Source: Gleimia sp. 6138-11-ORH1
GTDB taxonomy: Bacteria > Actinomycetota > Actinomycetes > Actinomycetales > Actinomycetaceae
Direction of reading: 5' to 3'
NCBI RefSeq assembly: GCF_024814355.1
Contig: NZ_JANUXV010000001.1
Span: 744,001-808,000 of the forward strand
Length of the DNA: 64,000 nt
Positions 1-8,483 of the stretch are shown here, piece after piece (the first letter of the stretch is position 1; the number at the start of each line of letters is the position of its first letter). The notes beneath the pieces are model-generated. The model did not search any database and was not told the DNA's origin. It saw nothing but the letters and a program-made list of their open reading frames with translations. The position numbers and the translations under genes are program-made.

Positions 1-466
1 TTACAGGCTTTCATAAACCCGCTCCCACCATCACAAACCACTAAATCCGGTGGAGCAATCCGGCTTAACAAGGCTTTCCACGCTCTAGAGTTCTCACTTC
101 TAGCAACATACCAGCCAAGAACATGCTAGTCACTGCGAGCAATCAAAACAACTGCTTCACGGCCCAGGTGAATACCATCAACATACACAACCGGGTGCAC
201 TTCATCCACGATTGGTGGAAGCAGCCAAATATCCCACAAGAACCTAGTTCTACGGTTGAAAAGTTCGTCCCCCGTCCCGGCATATCGTTAAGTGTTTTAC
301 CTGAAAGCAGCCAACTTAAAAACAACTCTAAGTTCTTAGCATCAGTGTTAATGGGATTGAGGTTAGTTATAGAACAAGACTTGCACCGCCAGCGTTGACG
401 CCCAGCTTTAGTTTTCCCGTGACGGGTCATCTGATTATTACAGATAGGGCATTTAGGAATATTCAT
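1..466 (-). pseudogene. IS1249-like (IS256-group) transposase remnant, frameshifted, runs off left edge
   Basis: The ATG at 466 opens a zinc-ribbon-like N-terminus (CPICNNQ, then RWRCKSC), as in actinobacterial IS1249-type transposases. The frame holds to about 270. Family-like sequence then continues in another frame (WDIWLLPPIVDEVHPVVYVDG, shortened here), so a frameshift lies near 265-275. That second frame reads on to LIARSD, meets an in-frame TAG near 129-131, and resumes as HVLGWYVARSENSRAW and then VVCDGGSGF to the window edge. One frameshift plus one amber codon means no intact transposase can be made. VVCDGGSGF resembles an acidic catalytic motif region. The family name is from recall of related proteins; the breaks are read directly. 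The rest of the element lies outside the window. Confidence 0.75.
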
Positions 467-480
467 ACCCCTAGAATGAA

Positions 481-642
481 ACCCACAAACTAAAACACCG
501 ACTTCCCCAGCAATCACAAGCAAAAGTCACTGTTCTAGCAACACCAAATGTCCAACCTAATAGTTCACCGAAACAAACTAAAAACCCGACCTGCCCCCGG
601 AATGCCAGGGAAAAGTCGGGTTTCCAGCAACACCACCTGTCC
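481..642 (-). repeat. Tandem imperfect duplication of IS end, period 89 bp
   Basis: Read on the minus strand, two related segments follow each other. One begins at 642 with GGACAGGTGGTGTTGCTGG and the other at 553 with GGACATTTGGTGTTGCTAG. Both continue through GACTTTT and a GGGG run and close with GTTTTAGTTTGT. The offset is 89 bp. The copy nearer the transposase (481-553) lies just upstream of its start codon and is probably that element's own end. The outer copy (568-642) probably comes from a second, related element or a duplication. The outer copy also contains the inverted repeat AAACCCGAC (582-590) / GTCGGGTTT (615-623). No gene is seen in 467-719. Confidence 0.6.
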
Positions 643-671
643 TATAACCCTGAAAGTGAGCCACGGGCAAA

Positions 672-713
672 CAAAAAACCCACTCACGCGAAATTGTATC
701 AACGTGAGTGGGT
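672..713 (-). terminator. Rho-independent terminator of tRNA-Ala
   Basis: The arms ACCCACTCACG (678-688) and CGTGAGTGGGT (703-713) are perfect complements. On the minus strand the stem is followed directly by a T run. It begins 7 bases after the tRNA 3' end, so it probably terminates the tRNA transcript. Confidence 0.8.
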
Positions 714-719
714 AAACTG

Positions 720-792
720 TGGAGCTAACGGGATTCGAACCCGTGACCTCTTCCATGCCATGGAAGCGCGCTACCATCTGCGCCATAGCCCC
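720..792 (-). tRNA. tRNA-Ala (anticodon GGC)
   Basis: The minus strand folds into a full cloverleaf of 73 nt. The acceptor arms GGGGCTA and TAGCTCC pair with a G3-U70 wobble, the alanine identity signal. The anticodon stem is CTTCC/GGAAG around the loop ATGGCAT, giving anticodon GGC. The T arm carries GGTTCGAATCC. The discriminator is A73, and CCA is not encoded because the next bases are CAG. A terminator follows. The tRNA separates the IS debris from the oxidoreductase pseudogene, and tRNA genes are common neighbours of insertions, but no attachment-site duplication was seen. Confidence 0.95.
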
Positions 793-838
793 AGTACTCC
801 ACCAGTGTACACGTTTAGTGAAGTAACCTCAAATCGGC

Positions 839-2009
839 TCATTTGCCGGTTTGGTGTGACTGAAAATAAGCGGAAATTTCCGCAGCAACTCGAGGAATCT
901 GCATGGGAACACTCCCGTTACGTAGGGATTCAGTTGCTGCAATACCGGTGGCTACTGCGTCGCGTGCGCTAAGAGGGTTGGTGTCAGTTTTTCCGCCCTC
1001 GGTAATAAACCGCATGAATTCGCCTACGGTGAGCACGTCAGCATCTGAGTGCCCGCCTGTGTCCGCAGTAATTGGGAACTCCGCGTCCCCTTCAGCTCGC
1101 CAATCTGAACGACGATTCCAGAGTTTCACTACTCCCCCGGCATAGTCGCCGAAGTTTTCCAGCCGTCCTTCATCTCCGATAATCGTGTAATTGCGCCAGT
1201 AGTCGGGCGTGAAATGGCACTGTTGATATGAACCCAGCACACCTGAGTCCATTCGCATAAGCATCATTGAAATATCTTCAACGTCGATAACTGGGTTAAG
1301 CCCTCGTTGTTTTGCCGGCGGGTAAACGGACATGTCAAACCAGTCACTCATCAATGCCTCAGAATTGTCCGCCCTGTCAGAGATTTTATCGTAAACCTGC
1401 AGGTCTCCCATGGCTGTTACTTCCCGAGTTTGTGAGCCAGCCAGCCAGTGCATCACGTCAATATCGTGAGCTCCTTTTTGCAGTAGCAAACCGGTCCCAT
1501 GCTCTCTGGTGGCATGCCAGTCTTTAAAATAATAGTCTCCCCCGTGCCCAACAAAATGACGGGTCCAAATGGCTTTTACTTCCCCCACGGCGCCTTTTTG
1601 GATCAGCTCATACATAAGTCGCACTACATTCATGTGCCGCATGTTGTGGCCCACGTAAAGCTTAGTTCCGGTTTCATAGGCGGTGCGCAGAACTTCGTCA
1701 GCTGATTCAACAGTAATCGCAATCGGTTTTTCCAGGTAAACTGGTACCCCTGCTTCTAAAAGTTCACAGGTGATTTGCCGCATGAGTGTCATCGGGAGAG
1801 GTTACAAAAGCCGCGTCTATCCCAGCTTTTATCGCTTCTGTAGTGGTTTGATAAAGGGGAATATCAGCACCCAATTTTTGATTCAGACGTTTTTGCCCCT
1901 GGGGTGAAGGGTCTACAGCCGCGGTGATTTTTCCACCGAATTGTTGCGAATGTAGCGCTAGTTTAGAGCGCGCTCCAATCCCAATAACACCGATTCGTAG
2001 TTCACTCAT
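839..2009 (-). pseudogene. Gfo/Idh/MocA-family oxidoreductase, split by a 1-base frameshift
   Basis: The 5' part starts at 2009 with a Rossmann nucleotide-binding motif (IGVIGIGARSK) and reaches VTSPDDTHAA before a stop near 1764. The 3' part resumes in another frame as ITCELLEAGVPVYLEKP, which is the usual continuation in this family, including the EKP motif at the active site. Removing one A from the run in GCGGCAAATCACC (about 1773-1785) joins the halves into about 389 residues, a normal length. The family comprises NAD(P)-dependent dehydrogenases acting on sugars, inositols and similar substrates; this substrate cannot be named. The downstream half is well conserved, so either the mutation is recent or the extra base is a sequencing error. 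Confidence 0.85.
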
Positions 2010-2027
2010 GTTCAGCCTTTAGTAGGT

Positions 2028-2393
2028 TTACCGTTGGGTTACTTGGATTTCTAACTGGGGTGCGTCTGCCCAGAGACGTTCCAAAGCGTAGAACTCTCGT
2101 TTTTCGTCATGCATTACATGAACTATTACGTCACCGCAGTCGATGAGGATCCAAGACGCTTCGTCTTTTCCTTCCATTTTCGCCCGCTTGTAACCGTGTT
2201 TAATCAATTCGTCTACGATTTCGTTGGCAATCGCATTCACCTGGCGGGGGGTGTCTGCAGAAACGATTAAAAATACGTCGGTAAATGGCATGCGTCCAGA
2301 AACGTCTAATGCCACGGGGTTTACTGCTAGTTTAGTGTCGGCAGCTGCTACAGCAATGTCTAGGATTTCTCTAGTTTGCGGTGAAATTGTCAA
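2028..2393 (-). CDS. rsfS: Ribosomal silencing factor RsfS
   Basis: This 121-residue protein has the compact RsfS (DUF143, Iojap) fold from end to end. Recognisable stretches are ALDVSGRMPFTDVFLIVS, GKDEASWILIDCGDVIVH and FYALERLWAD. RsfS binds ribosomal protein uL14 on the 50S subunit and blocks subunit joining, lowering translation in poor nutrient conditions. It lies 12 bp downstream of nadD, as in many bacteria, and is probably cotranscribed with it and obg. The downstream pseudogene begins 18 bp after its stop. The ATG start gives the standard family length. Confidence 0.95.
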   Translation of the reverse strand: MTISPQTREILDIAVAAADTKLAVNPVALDVSGRMPFTDVFLIVSADTPRQVNAIANEIVDELIKHGYKRAKMEGKDEASWILIDCGDVIVHVMHDEKREFYALERLWADAPQLEIQVTQR

Positions 2394-2405
2394 AGTAACC
2401 TAACC

Positions 2406-3020
2406 TTATTCCTTATATAATCCGTATTTGGTGATGTATTGTACTACCCCGTCAGGTACCAGGTACCACACGGGTTTTCCTTCGCGAACGCGTTTTCGGC
2501 AATCGGTGGAAGATATTGCCATGGCGGGCACTTCCAGTAATGAAACTGCGTTGGTGGGCAGTCCCGACGCGTCGAGTTTATGCCCCGGCCTGGTCACTCC
2601 AATAAAATGTGCCATTTCAAAGAGTTTATCGGAGTCTTTCCAAGAGACTATTTTTGATAGTGCATCTGCGCCGGTGATGAAGAATAGGTCTGCGTCCGGG
2701 CGCTGCCGGTGAATATCGTTCAGAGTGTCTATCGTGTAGGTTGTTCCTCCTCGGTCAATATCCACTCTTGATACTGTGAAGCGGTTGTTGGATGCGGTGG
2801 CGATCACGGTCATAAGATAACGGTGTTCCGCTGAGGTGACTCGCCGCCCGGCTTTGAAGGGTTGCATTTGGGTGGGTACGAAAACCACCTGGTCCAGGTT
2901 GAATACTTGCATGGCTTCCGAAGCGGCCACCAGGTGCCCGTGGTGGATGGGGTCGAATGTTCCGCCCATTATCCCAATGGAAGGGCGTGGTTTCAAGGTG
3001 GCGTTCACAGTTGTTTCCAT
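2406..3020 (-). CDS. nadD: Nicotinate-nucleotide adenylyltransferase
   Basis: NadD adenylates nicotinate mononucleotide with ATP to form deamido-NAD in cytosolic NAD synthesis. The 204-residue protein has the nucleotidyltransferase motif [11 protein letters not shown] at about residues 20-30 and the C-terminal ISSTDCR motif that binds ATP phosphates. The start at 3020 leaves a short leader of about 14 residues before the first strand; a later start is possible but no better ATG lies before the motif. It is placed between obg and rsfS, the usual actinobacterial arrangement. The obg stop lies about 50 bp upstream. Confidence 0.95.
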   Translation of the reverse strand: METTVNATLKPRPSIGIMGGTFDPIHHGHLVAASEAMQVFNLDQVVFVPTQMQPFKAGRRVTSAEHRYLMTVIATASNNRFTVSRVDIDRGGTTYTIDTLNDIHRQRPDADLFFITGADALSKIVSWKDSDKLFEMAHFIGVTRPGHKLDASGLPTNAVSLLEVPAMAISSTDCRKRVREGKPVWYLVPDGVVQYITKYGLYKE

Positions 3021-3072
3021 GCGTTTATCAACTATCTTTCTACCTTAAATCATTAGCTGATTTTGCCTGCAG

Positions 3073-4605
3073 CTAGTATTCTTCTGGGTCTGTCCACACG
3101 CCTTGCATGCGTTCAGTCCATAGTTCTTCTCTAGCTGCAGCCTTTGCATCCATTGCCTCGTGGTAGCGGGCTTTCTTCTCTTTACGAGTCGCGCGCATGT
3201 TTTCTTCAAAACGCAGGTCGCTTCCGCGAGGGCCCAGCAGTTCTGCTCCGGTTTGCATAGTTGGTTCCCAATCGAAGATGACGCCGCTTTCAACGGGGCC
3301 GATTACTACTGGGTCTCCTGGCAGTGCTCCGGCTTTCATCAGCTCATCTTCAACTCCGGCATTTGCCAGGCGGTCAGCTAAGTATCCGACTGCTTCGTTA
3401 TTGGCAAAGTCGGTTTGGAGTACCCAGCGTTCAGGGCGGCGTCCGCGGACTTCGTAAACAGTTTCACCATTATATTTGACTGCGCGCACAGTGATTTGGG
3501 TGTCGTCGCCGTGGAGTTGCCCAATTCCCCGAGGGCGGAGGACTACTGTTTCTTCTTTAGCTTCCGGCAGGTTCGCTCGATGTTTCGCTACCATTTCTGC
3601 CAGTGCAAAAGAAAATTCTTTAAGTCCTTGCCGACTGACTGCGGAGACTTCAAATACTGGCCAGCCGAATGCTTCCAGTTCTTCGCGTTGGAGTTGCGCC
3701 ATTTCTAAACCATCTGGCACGTCCACTTTATTTATAGCAATTACCCGAGGGCGTTCTCCTAAAGGCACGTATCCTTCCAGCTCACCTAAATCTGACTTAT
3801 ATTGTTTCAGCTCATTTTCGATGGTTTGTAGGTCTGAGAGTGGATCTCGGTCAGTTTCAAAGGTAGCTGCATCCAGCACGTGAACGATTACCGCGCAGCG
3901 TTCAATGTGGCGTAAGAATTCTAGTCCTAGCCCTCTCCCTTGGGAGGCGCCTTCAATGAGTCCTGGTACGTCGGCTATAGTGTAGCGTTCCTCGCCGGCT
4001 TGTACTACGCCCAGGTTCGGAACCAAAGTGGTGAACGGGTAGTCGGCAATTTTGGGGCGGGCTGCTGACATTGCGGCGATTAGAGAGGATTTACCTGCTG
4101 AGGGGAATCCTACTAAAGCTACGTCTGCTACCGATTTAAGTTCTAGGACAATATCGCGTTCCTCGCCGGGTTCGCCTAGGAGCGCGAACCCGGGGGCTTT
4201 ACGTTTTTTGGAAGCCAGGGCGGCATTTCCCAGACCTCCGCGTCCGCCCTCGGCAACGATGAAGCGAGTACCTACGCCGGTGAGGTCTGCCAGTACATTT
4301 CCCTGCGTGTCTTTGACTACGGTTCCTTCTGGAACTGGCAGGATAATGTCTGCACCTTTTTTACCTTCACCGTGGTCCCCTGAGCCGGGCACGCCGTTTC
4401 CCGCGCGCTGGTGTGGGGCACGGTGATAGTTGAGTAAGGTGGTGGTTTGGTCGCTAACTTCTAAAATAACGTTGCCGCCGTTGCCGCCGTTACCACCGTC
4501 GGGGCCACCTAGGGGCTTAAACTTTTCACGGTGTACGGAAGCGCAACCGTGTCCACCTTTGCCTCCGGCAACGTGTAGAGTAACGGTATCTACGAATGAT
4601 GGCAT
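3073..4605 (-). CDS. obg: GTPase Obg/CgtA
   Basis: Obg is a ribosome-associated GTPase acting in 50S assembly and growth control. The order is an N-terminal glycine-rich Obg fold ([28 protein letters not shown]), a G domain with P-loop GFPSAGKSS near residue 170, DVPGLIEGA (G3) and NKVD (G4), and a C-terminal OCT domain seen in actinobacterial and Gram-positive forms. I chose the ATG at 4605 (MPSFVDTV) because AGGAGAAAA precedes it and the Obg fold begins there. A longer frame to 4704 would overlap rpmA and adds nothing conserved. The protein is then 510 residues. It follows rplU-rpmA, the classic arrangement. Confidence 0.96.
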   Translation of the reverse strand: MPSFVDTVTLHVAGGKGGHGCASVHREKFKPLGGPDGGNGGNGGNVILEVSDQTTTLLNYHRAPHQRAGNGVPGSGDHGEGKKGADIILPVPEGTVVKDTQGNVLADLTGVGTRFIVAEGGRGGLGNAALASKKRKAPGFALLGEPGEERDIVLELKSVADVALVGFPSAGKSSLIAAMSAARPKIADYPFTTLVPNLGVVQAGEERYTIADVPGLIEGASQGRGLGLEFLRHIERCAVIVHVLDAATFETDRDPLSDLQTIENELKQYKSDLGELEGYVPLGERPRVIAINKVDVPDGLEMAQLQREELEAFGWPVFEVSAVSRQGLKEFSFALAEMVAKHRANLPEAKEETVVLRPRGIGQLHGDDTQITVRAVKYNGETVYEVRGRRPERWVLQTDFANNEAVGYLADRLANAGVEDELMKAGALPGDPVVIGPVESGVIFDWEPTMQTGAELLGPRGSDLRFEENMRATRKEKKARYHEAMDAKAAAREELWTERMQGVWTDPEEY

Positions 4606-4638
4606 CTGTTTTCTCCTGAAACTAGCGGTAAATATATT

Positions 4639-4670
4639 TTGAGGGTGAACGGTCACCCATTCACCCTCAA
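4639..4670 (-). promoter_or_regulatory. Intercistronic hairpin between rpmA and obg
   Basis: Perfect 11-bp arms TTGAGGGTGAA (4639-4649) and TTCACCCTCAA (4660-4670) flank a 10-base loop. On the minus strand the stem is followed by AAAATATATTT rather than a U run, so it is a weak terminator at best. It sits between the highly expressed ribosomal protein pair and obg and may act as a partial terminator or a 3'-end stabiliser. Confidence 0.55.
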
Positions 4671-4687
4671 TAAGTATTAGACAATTA

Positions 4688-4945
4688 TCAGGCGTTAGCC
4701 GCAATAATGTTTACTACTCGACGATCACGCTTGGTGGAGAACTCCACGTCACCAGCAACTAGTGCGAATAGAGTGTCATCCTTGCCACGTCCTACGTTGT
4801 CACCTGCGTGGTAGCGGGTGCCGCGCTGACGAACTAGGATTTCTCCAGCTTTAACAAACTGACCACCGAAACGCTTCACGCCCAGGCGCTGTGCGTTGGA
4901 GTCACGACCGTTCTTGGAAGAACCAAGACCTTTCTTAGAAGCCAT
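4688..4945 (-). CDS. rpmA: 50S ribosomal protein bL27
   Basis: bL27 is a large-subunit protein whose N-terminus reaches the peptidyl-transferase centre. The 85-residue sequence starts [16 protein letters not shown] and carries the conserved [21 protein letters not shown] stretch in two parts, then [16 protein letters not shown]. There is no N-terminal cleavage extension of the Firmicutes type. It lies 38 bp downstream of rplU and is cotranscribed with it. A stable hairpin separates it from obg. Confidence 0.98.
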   Translation of the reverse strand: MASKKGLGSSKNGRDSNAQRLGVKRFGGQFVKAGEILVRQRGTRYHAGDNVGRGKDDTLFALVAGDVEFSTKRDRRVVNIIAANA

Positions 4946-4983
4946 TTTCCAGCCCTTTCTTTAAATAGAAACTTGACCGCGGA

Positions 4984-5292
4984 TCAGGCGATACCAGTGA
5001 TCTTGATCTTCGTCAGTGCCTGACGGTGACCCTGGCGCTTACGGTAGCCGGTCTTGTTCTTGTACTTAATAATGGAAATCTTTGGACCTTTGGTAGGTGC
5101 GACGATCTCAGCAGTAACCTTTACTTTTGCGAGTTCAGACGCTGCAGAGGTGACTTTATCACCGTCGACTACCATTACGGCCTGAAGTTCGACAGAATCG
5201 CCGATTTCTCCAGCCAACTTGTCGACGACGACCACATCACCGACGGACACCTTCTCCTGTCGGCCGCCGGCCTTGACAATCGCGTAGACCAC
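4984..5292 (-). CDS. rplU: 50S ribosomal protein bL21
   Basis: bL21 binds 23S rRNA in the large subunit. The 102-residue protein begins [18 protein letters not shown] and ends with [20 protein letters not shown], both typical of the family. The start codon is GTG at 5292, preceded by the purine-rich AAGAAGAGAG. It is first in the rplU-rpmA-obg transcript, with an untranslated leader of about 155 nt from the promoter proposed at 5455-5483. Confidence 0.98.
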   Translation of the reverse strand: MVYAIVKAGGRQEKVSVGDVVVVDKLAGEIGDSVELQAVMVVDGDKVTSAASELAKVKVTAEIVAPTKGPKISIIKYKNKTGYRKRQGHRQALTKIKITGIA

Positions 5293-5451
5293 GTTGTTGC
5301 TCTCTTCTTTTCGATTACAAATAACTCAGTTAATAGATTACCGGATTTTTTCCGCTAATCCACTACTCAGAAAGCGAAAACTAGAAATAGAGATATAGAC
5401 CTCATTAGTCTCGCTTCGCCAAGTATTTTGTGCGTTTATAAAAACAGCACC

Positions 5452-5483
5452 GACTGTCTACGATACGCTATTTCGACAGTCAA
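5452..5483 (-). promoter_or_regulatory. rplU promoter overlapped by an inverted repeat
   Basis: On the minus strand there is a -35 box TTGACT (5478-5483), a 17-bp spacer and a -10 box TAGACA (5455-5460). A perfect inverted repeat, GACTGTC (5452-5458) and GACAGTC (5475-5481), covers both boxes and could be an operator. The remainder of the 267-bp gap between rplU and the RNase gene shows no gene. Boxes and repeat are seen directly; function is inferred. Confidence 0.5.
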
Positions 5484-5559
5484 TATCAAACCGTCCTGGG
5501 ATAGTTCACTGACTTTTAACTGTGCAATGCACCACCTCGGGTTCGGCTTTTTGGAAACC

Positions 5560-8022
5560 TTAGCTGGTTTCCTCAGTTTTCGCTGGTTCGGATACTACTA
5601 CCCGACGGCTTTTCTTCACCGGACGCTCTAAAGTAGCTCCGGAATTTGTTCCAGCTACTGGACGCGCAATCGAAACTGCGGGCACAGTTATGGTTTCTTC
5701 TGCAACCACCTGGGGTTGCCCAGCCGCCATCACTGCCGTGCGCCGCCCGGTGCGCGCCGGCTTAACCTCAGCTTCTGCAGAAGCCGCGTGTTTTTCTTCA
5801 GCTTTAACTGTCAGCACAGTATCGATACTGTCAAGCAATGCTTCCGCATCGTCAAGCAGGCGATTACGCGCCCCTTTACGGCGATCTTTCAATCCTCGTC
5901 GAGGGCGGTCTTTTGACTTTTCTGATTTTTGTTTAGAAAGCTGAGTTTGCTCAACCGATTGTTCTTCCACAACACTAGCGGTAGCTTTTTCGCTGGTTTC
6001 TTCCGCCTCTTGTTCAACCGGTTTTTCAGCAGATCGCTTCTGGGTAGTTTTTGTCTTAGCTTCGGCTTGTTTCTTACCGTTTTCTTTTTCAGTATGAGCA
6101 GAGGCTGTTGCCGCTGCGATTGCGGACAGTGCGGAACGAACTTTCTCTTGCTTTTCCTCAGCTTGGGGATCGACGGCTGGTTCAGCTACCGGACGAGCCT
6201 TAGGAGGAATCGACACGCCAGCATGATCTCTTTCAACCGGATCATGATGGACAATGAACCCTCTTCCGTCACAACATTCACAGGGAGTTGAAAATGCTTC
6301 AACCAGGCCTTCGCCAACCCGTTTACGGGTCATCTGGACTAATCCTAGTGAAGTAATTTCCGTAACCTGGTGACGGGTGCGATCCCGCCCCAAACATTCA
6401 ACCAGACGGCGGAGCACCAGATCACGGTTAGATTCTAAAACCATATCCACGAAGTCAATCACAACGATCCCGCCGATATCTCGCAGGCGCAGTTGCCTCA
6501 CAATTTCTTCGGCAGCTTCCAGGTTATTCTTGGTCACGGTTTCTTCTAAAGTACCCCCGGAGCCAATGAATTTACCCGTGTTTACGTCGATTACCGTCAT
6601 TGCTTCAGTACGGTCAATCACCAGTGACCCGCCGGAAGGCAACCAAACTTTCCGATCCATGCCCTTGGTTAGCTGTTCATCAATCCGATGGACTGTAAAG
6701 ATATCTTCTTTACCTACCCAGCGTTTTAAACGGTCACGTAAATCAGGAGCTAATTCATCGACATATTCCTGTACCGTATTCCACGTTTCTTCCCCCTGCA
6801 CAGTTAGGGTTTGGAAATCTTCTGTGAATACGTCTCTCACCACGCGCACAGCAAGTTCAGGTTCTGAACGAAGCAGGTAGGGAGCTTTTTGCGTTTTCTT
6901 TTGCTTTTTTTCGATATCTTCCCACTGGGTTTGGAGGCGAGTAACGTCATCCCTTAATTGTTCTTCAGTTGCGCCCTCGGCAGCAGTGCGGACAATCACC
7001 CCGTAATCTTTGGGAACAATCTTAGAAAGAAGTTTCTTTAAACGGACTCGTTCGCGCTCAGGCAGTTTCCTTGAAATCCCCGTCATCTGCCCAGCAGGCA
7101 CCAGCACCAGGTAGCGTCCAGCCAGGGTGATTTGCGAGGTTAAGCGCGCTCCTTTATGTCCGATTGGGTCTTTAGTTACCTGCACTAAAACAGTGTCACC
7201 AGATTTGAGGGCCTGCTCAATTCTCCGAGGGCGCCCCGCTAACCCAACTGCTTCCCAATTAACTTCCCCCGCGTAAAGGACCGCATTACGTCCTTTACCA
7301 AGATCAACGAAAGCGGCTTCCATTGAGGGAAGCACATTTTGCACTCTACCAAGGTAAATATTTCCCACCATGGTCTGCTGCGTACGGCGTGCCACATAGT
7401 GTTCAACCAGTAAACCATCTTCCAAAACAGCAATTTGGTTTAACCCGTTTTGTTCACGCACAATCATTTCGCGTTTAACTGATTCACGGCGAGCCAAAAA
7501 CTCTGATTCAGTGATAGTTTGGCGTCGACGATTTTCCTTACGAGTGTCTTGACGCCTTTGCCGTTTTGCTTCTAAACGGGTGGAGCCCTGCACTCCAGCT
7601 ACTTCGTCATTTACTTCTTCAAGTTCGTCTGGACGTACTCGTCTGCGGCGGCGTCTGCGGTTTAATCCGTTTTCTTCAGCTTCTTCTATTTCTGTTTCTG
7701 AATAAAATTCGGGAGCTGTTTCTTCAGACTCTTCAACTACTACCGCTCTTTTTCGGGTTCGACTCCGCGTCAGTGGCTCAGTTTCAGGATCTTCTGAAAT
7801 GTAGCTTTCTTTTTTGGGGCGCGCAGGTAAGGTAGTGATCTGCGGAGCCATAAATAATAGATCTGCATAGGTGCTTGCAGGTGGATTATCGACCGCCAGA
7901 GGTACTTCCGGGGTCTGTGCCTGCGCGGCAGAAAAAAGTGGCACAGCGAAAGGTGAAGCAATTGAGGCTTCAACACTATCTAAACCGCTGAACTCAGGTT
8001 CAGACATAGTTTCGTTTGACAA
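5560..8022 (-). CDS. rne: Ribonuclease E/G family endoribonuclease
   Basis: This endoribonuclease is expected to process rRNA and initiate mRNA decay. The 820-residue protein has a charged low-complexity N-terminal extension of about 200 residues, an S1 RNA-binding domain (GNIYLGRVQNVLPSMEAAF near 217), and the DNase-I-like catalytic part with IDVNTGKFIGSGG near 477 and GGIVVIDFVDM, where acidic residues bind Mg. A Zn-link-type motif CECCDGRG lies near 582. A disordered Lys/Glu/Ala-rich tail of about 200 residues follows. Extensions at both ends flanking a central catalytic core are typical of actinobacterial RNase E. The start is TTG at 8022, supported by GGAGAA seven bases upstream; an ATG five codons later is poorly spaced. 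Confidence 0.93.
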   Translation of the reverse strand: MSNETMSEPEFSGLDSVEASIASPFAVPLFSAAQAQTPEVPLAVDNPPASTYADLLFMAPQITTLPARPKKESYISEDPETEPLTRSRTRKRAVVVEESEETAPEFYSETEIEEAEENGLNRRRRRRRVRPDELEEVNDEVAGVQGSTRLEAKRQRRQDTRKENRRRQTITESEFLARRESVKREMIVREQNGLNQIAVLEDGLLVEHYVARRTQQTMVGNIYLGRVQNVLPSMEAAFVDLGKGRNAVLYAGEVNWEAVGLAGRPRRIEQALKSGDTVLVQVTKDPIGHKGARLTSQITLAGRYLVLVPAGQMTGISRKLPERERVRLKKLLSKIVPKDYGVIVRTAAEGATEEQLRDDVTRLQTQWEDIEKKQKKTQKAPYLLRSEPELAVRVVRDVFTEDFQTLTVQGEETWNTVQEYVDELAPDLRDRLKRWVGKEDIFTVHRIDEQLTKGMDRKVWLPSGGSLVIDRTEAMTVIDVNTGKFIGSGGTLEETVTKNNLEAAEEIVRQLRLRDIGGIVVIDFVDMVLESNRDLVLRRLVECLGRDRTRHQVTEITSLGLVQMTRKRVGEGLVEAFSTPCECCDGRGFIVHHDPVERDHAGVSIPPKARPVAEPAVDPQAEEKQEKVRSALSAIAAATASAHTEKENGKKQAEAKTKTTQKRSAEKPVEQEAEETSEKATASVVEEQSVEQTQLSKQKSEKSKDRPRRGLKDRRKGARNRLLDDAEALLDSIDTVLTVKAEEKHAASAEAEVKPARTGRRTAVMAAGQPQVVAEETITVPAVSIARPVAGTNSGATLERPVKKSRRVVVSEPAKTEETS

Positions 8023-8337
8023 TTAAGTTCTCCAAAATACTTACAAGCAAGCTTACATACTTGCTAACTTCGCCCATTCAAGGACGGAAACTTTCGTGCG
8101 TGTCTGTTTATCTAAGATGCACTGCTGACAATTATGGCATAGTTTTTCACCCTCATGCCACCTCAGCACACCTGGTGAACATTGTTAAATGTAGCTCTCT
8201 ATTTCTCACCTTAAACGAAGAATAATTATCGAAGAAGAAATTAGGTCACAAATTTGTTTTCTAAATGAGTTTTTTACCCTGCTTTTGAGGGCTTAAAAAG
8301 ATGACACTTACTGGAAAGTCTGTCACCAAATCTAACC

Positions 8338-8366
8338 TTGAGAAGCTAAATTTTAGAAATTCTCAA
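8338..8366 (+). promoter_or_regulatory. Palindrome upstream of cydA (possible operator)
   Basis: Perfect arms TTGAGAA (8338-8344) and TTCTCAA (8360-8366) enclose a second small palindrome CTAAATTTTAG. It lies in the 461-bp AT-rich divergent gap between the RNase gene and cydA, about 120 bp before the cydA start. TATAAA occurs at 8385-8390 and a small hairpin (CCGAG/CTCGG) at 8424-8440. No clean -35/-10 pair was found. It is wider than a Rex site, so the regulator is unknown. Apart from these elements I see nothing gene-like in 8023-8483. Confidence 0.35.
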
Positions 8367-8483
8367 TACAATCACTTAGTTTGCTATAAAACTTAAAAAA
8401 ATAATCTTATGCTTTTAGTATGCCCGAGCTATGTTCTCGGCTAATCTTCAATCTATTAATTCGACACAAGGAAAGGTGGACGC

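Noticed and set aside
582-623. Inverted repeat AAACCCGAC/GTCGGGTTT as a terminator
   Set aside because: It lies within the duplicated IS end and is absent as a perfect stem from the second copy; more likely part of the element.
1-2009. Genomic island bounded by tRNA-Ala
   Set aside because: No integrase and no repeat of the tRNA 3' end was seen in the visible part; only an IS remnant is supported.
4606-4704. Longer N-terminus for Obg
   Set aside because: It would overlap rpmA and precedes a well-spaced AGGAGA site and the conserved Obg fold start at 4605.
6377-6880. 167-residue open frame on the plus strand
   Set aside because: It lies wholly opposite the conserved RNase E/G catalytic region and is Ser/Arg-rich antisense translation.
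8016-8225. Possible 69-residue gene in the gap before cydA
   Set aside because: No ribosome site, low-complexity composition and overlap with the start region of the RNase gene; it looks like chance in an AT-rich leader.
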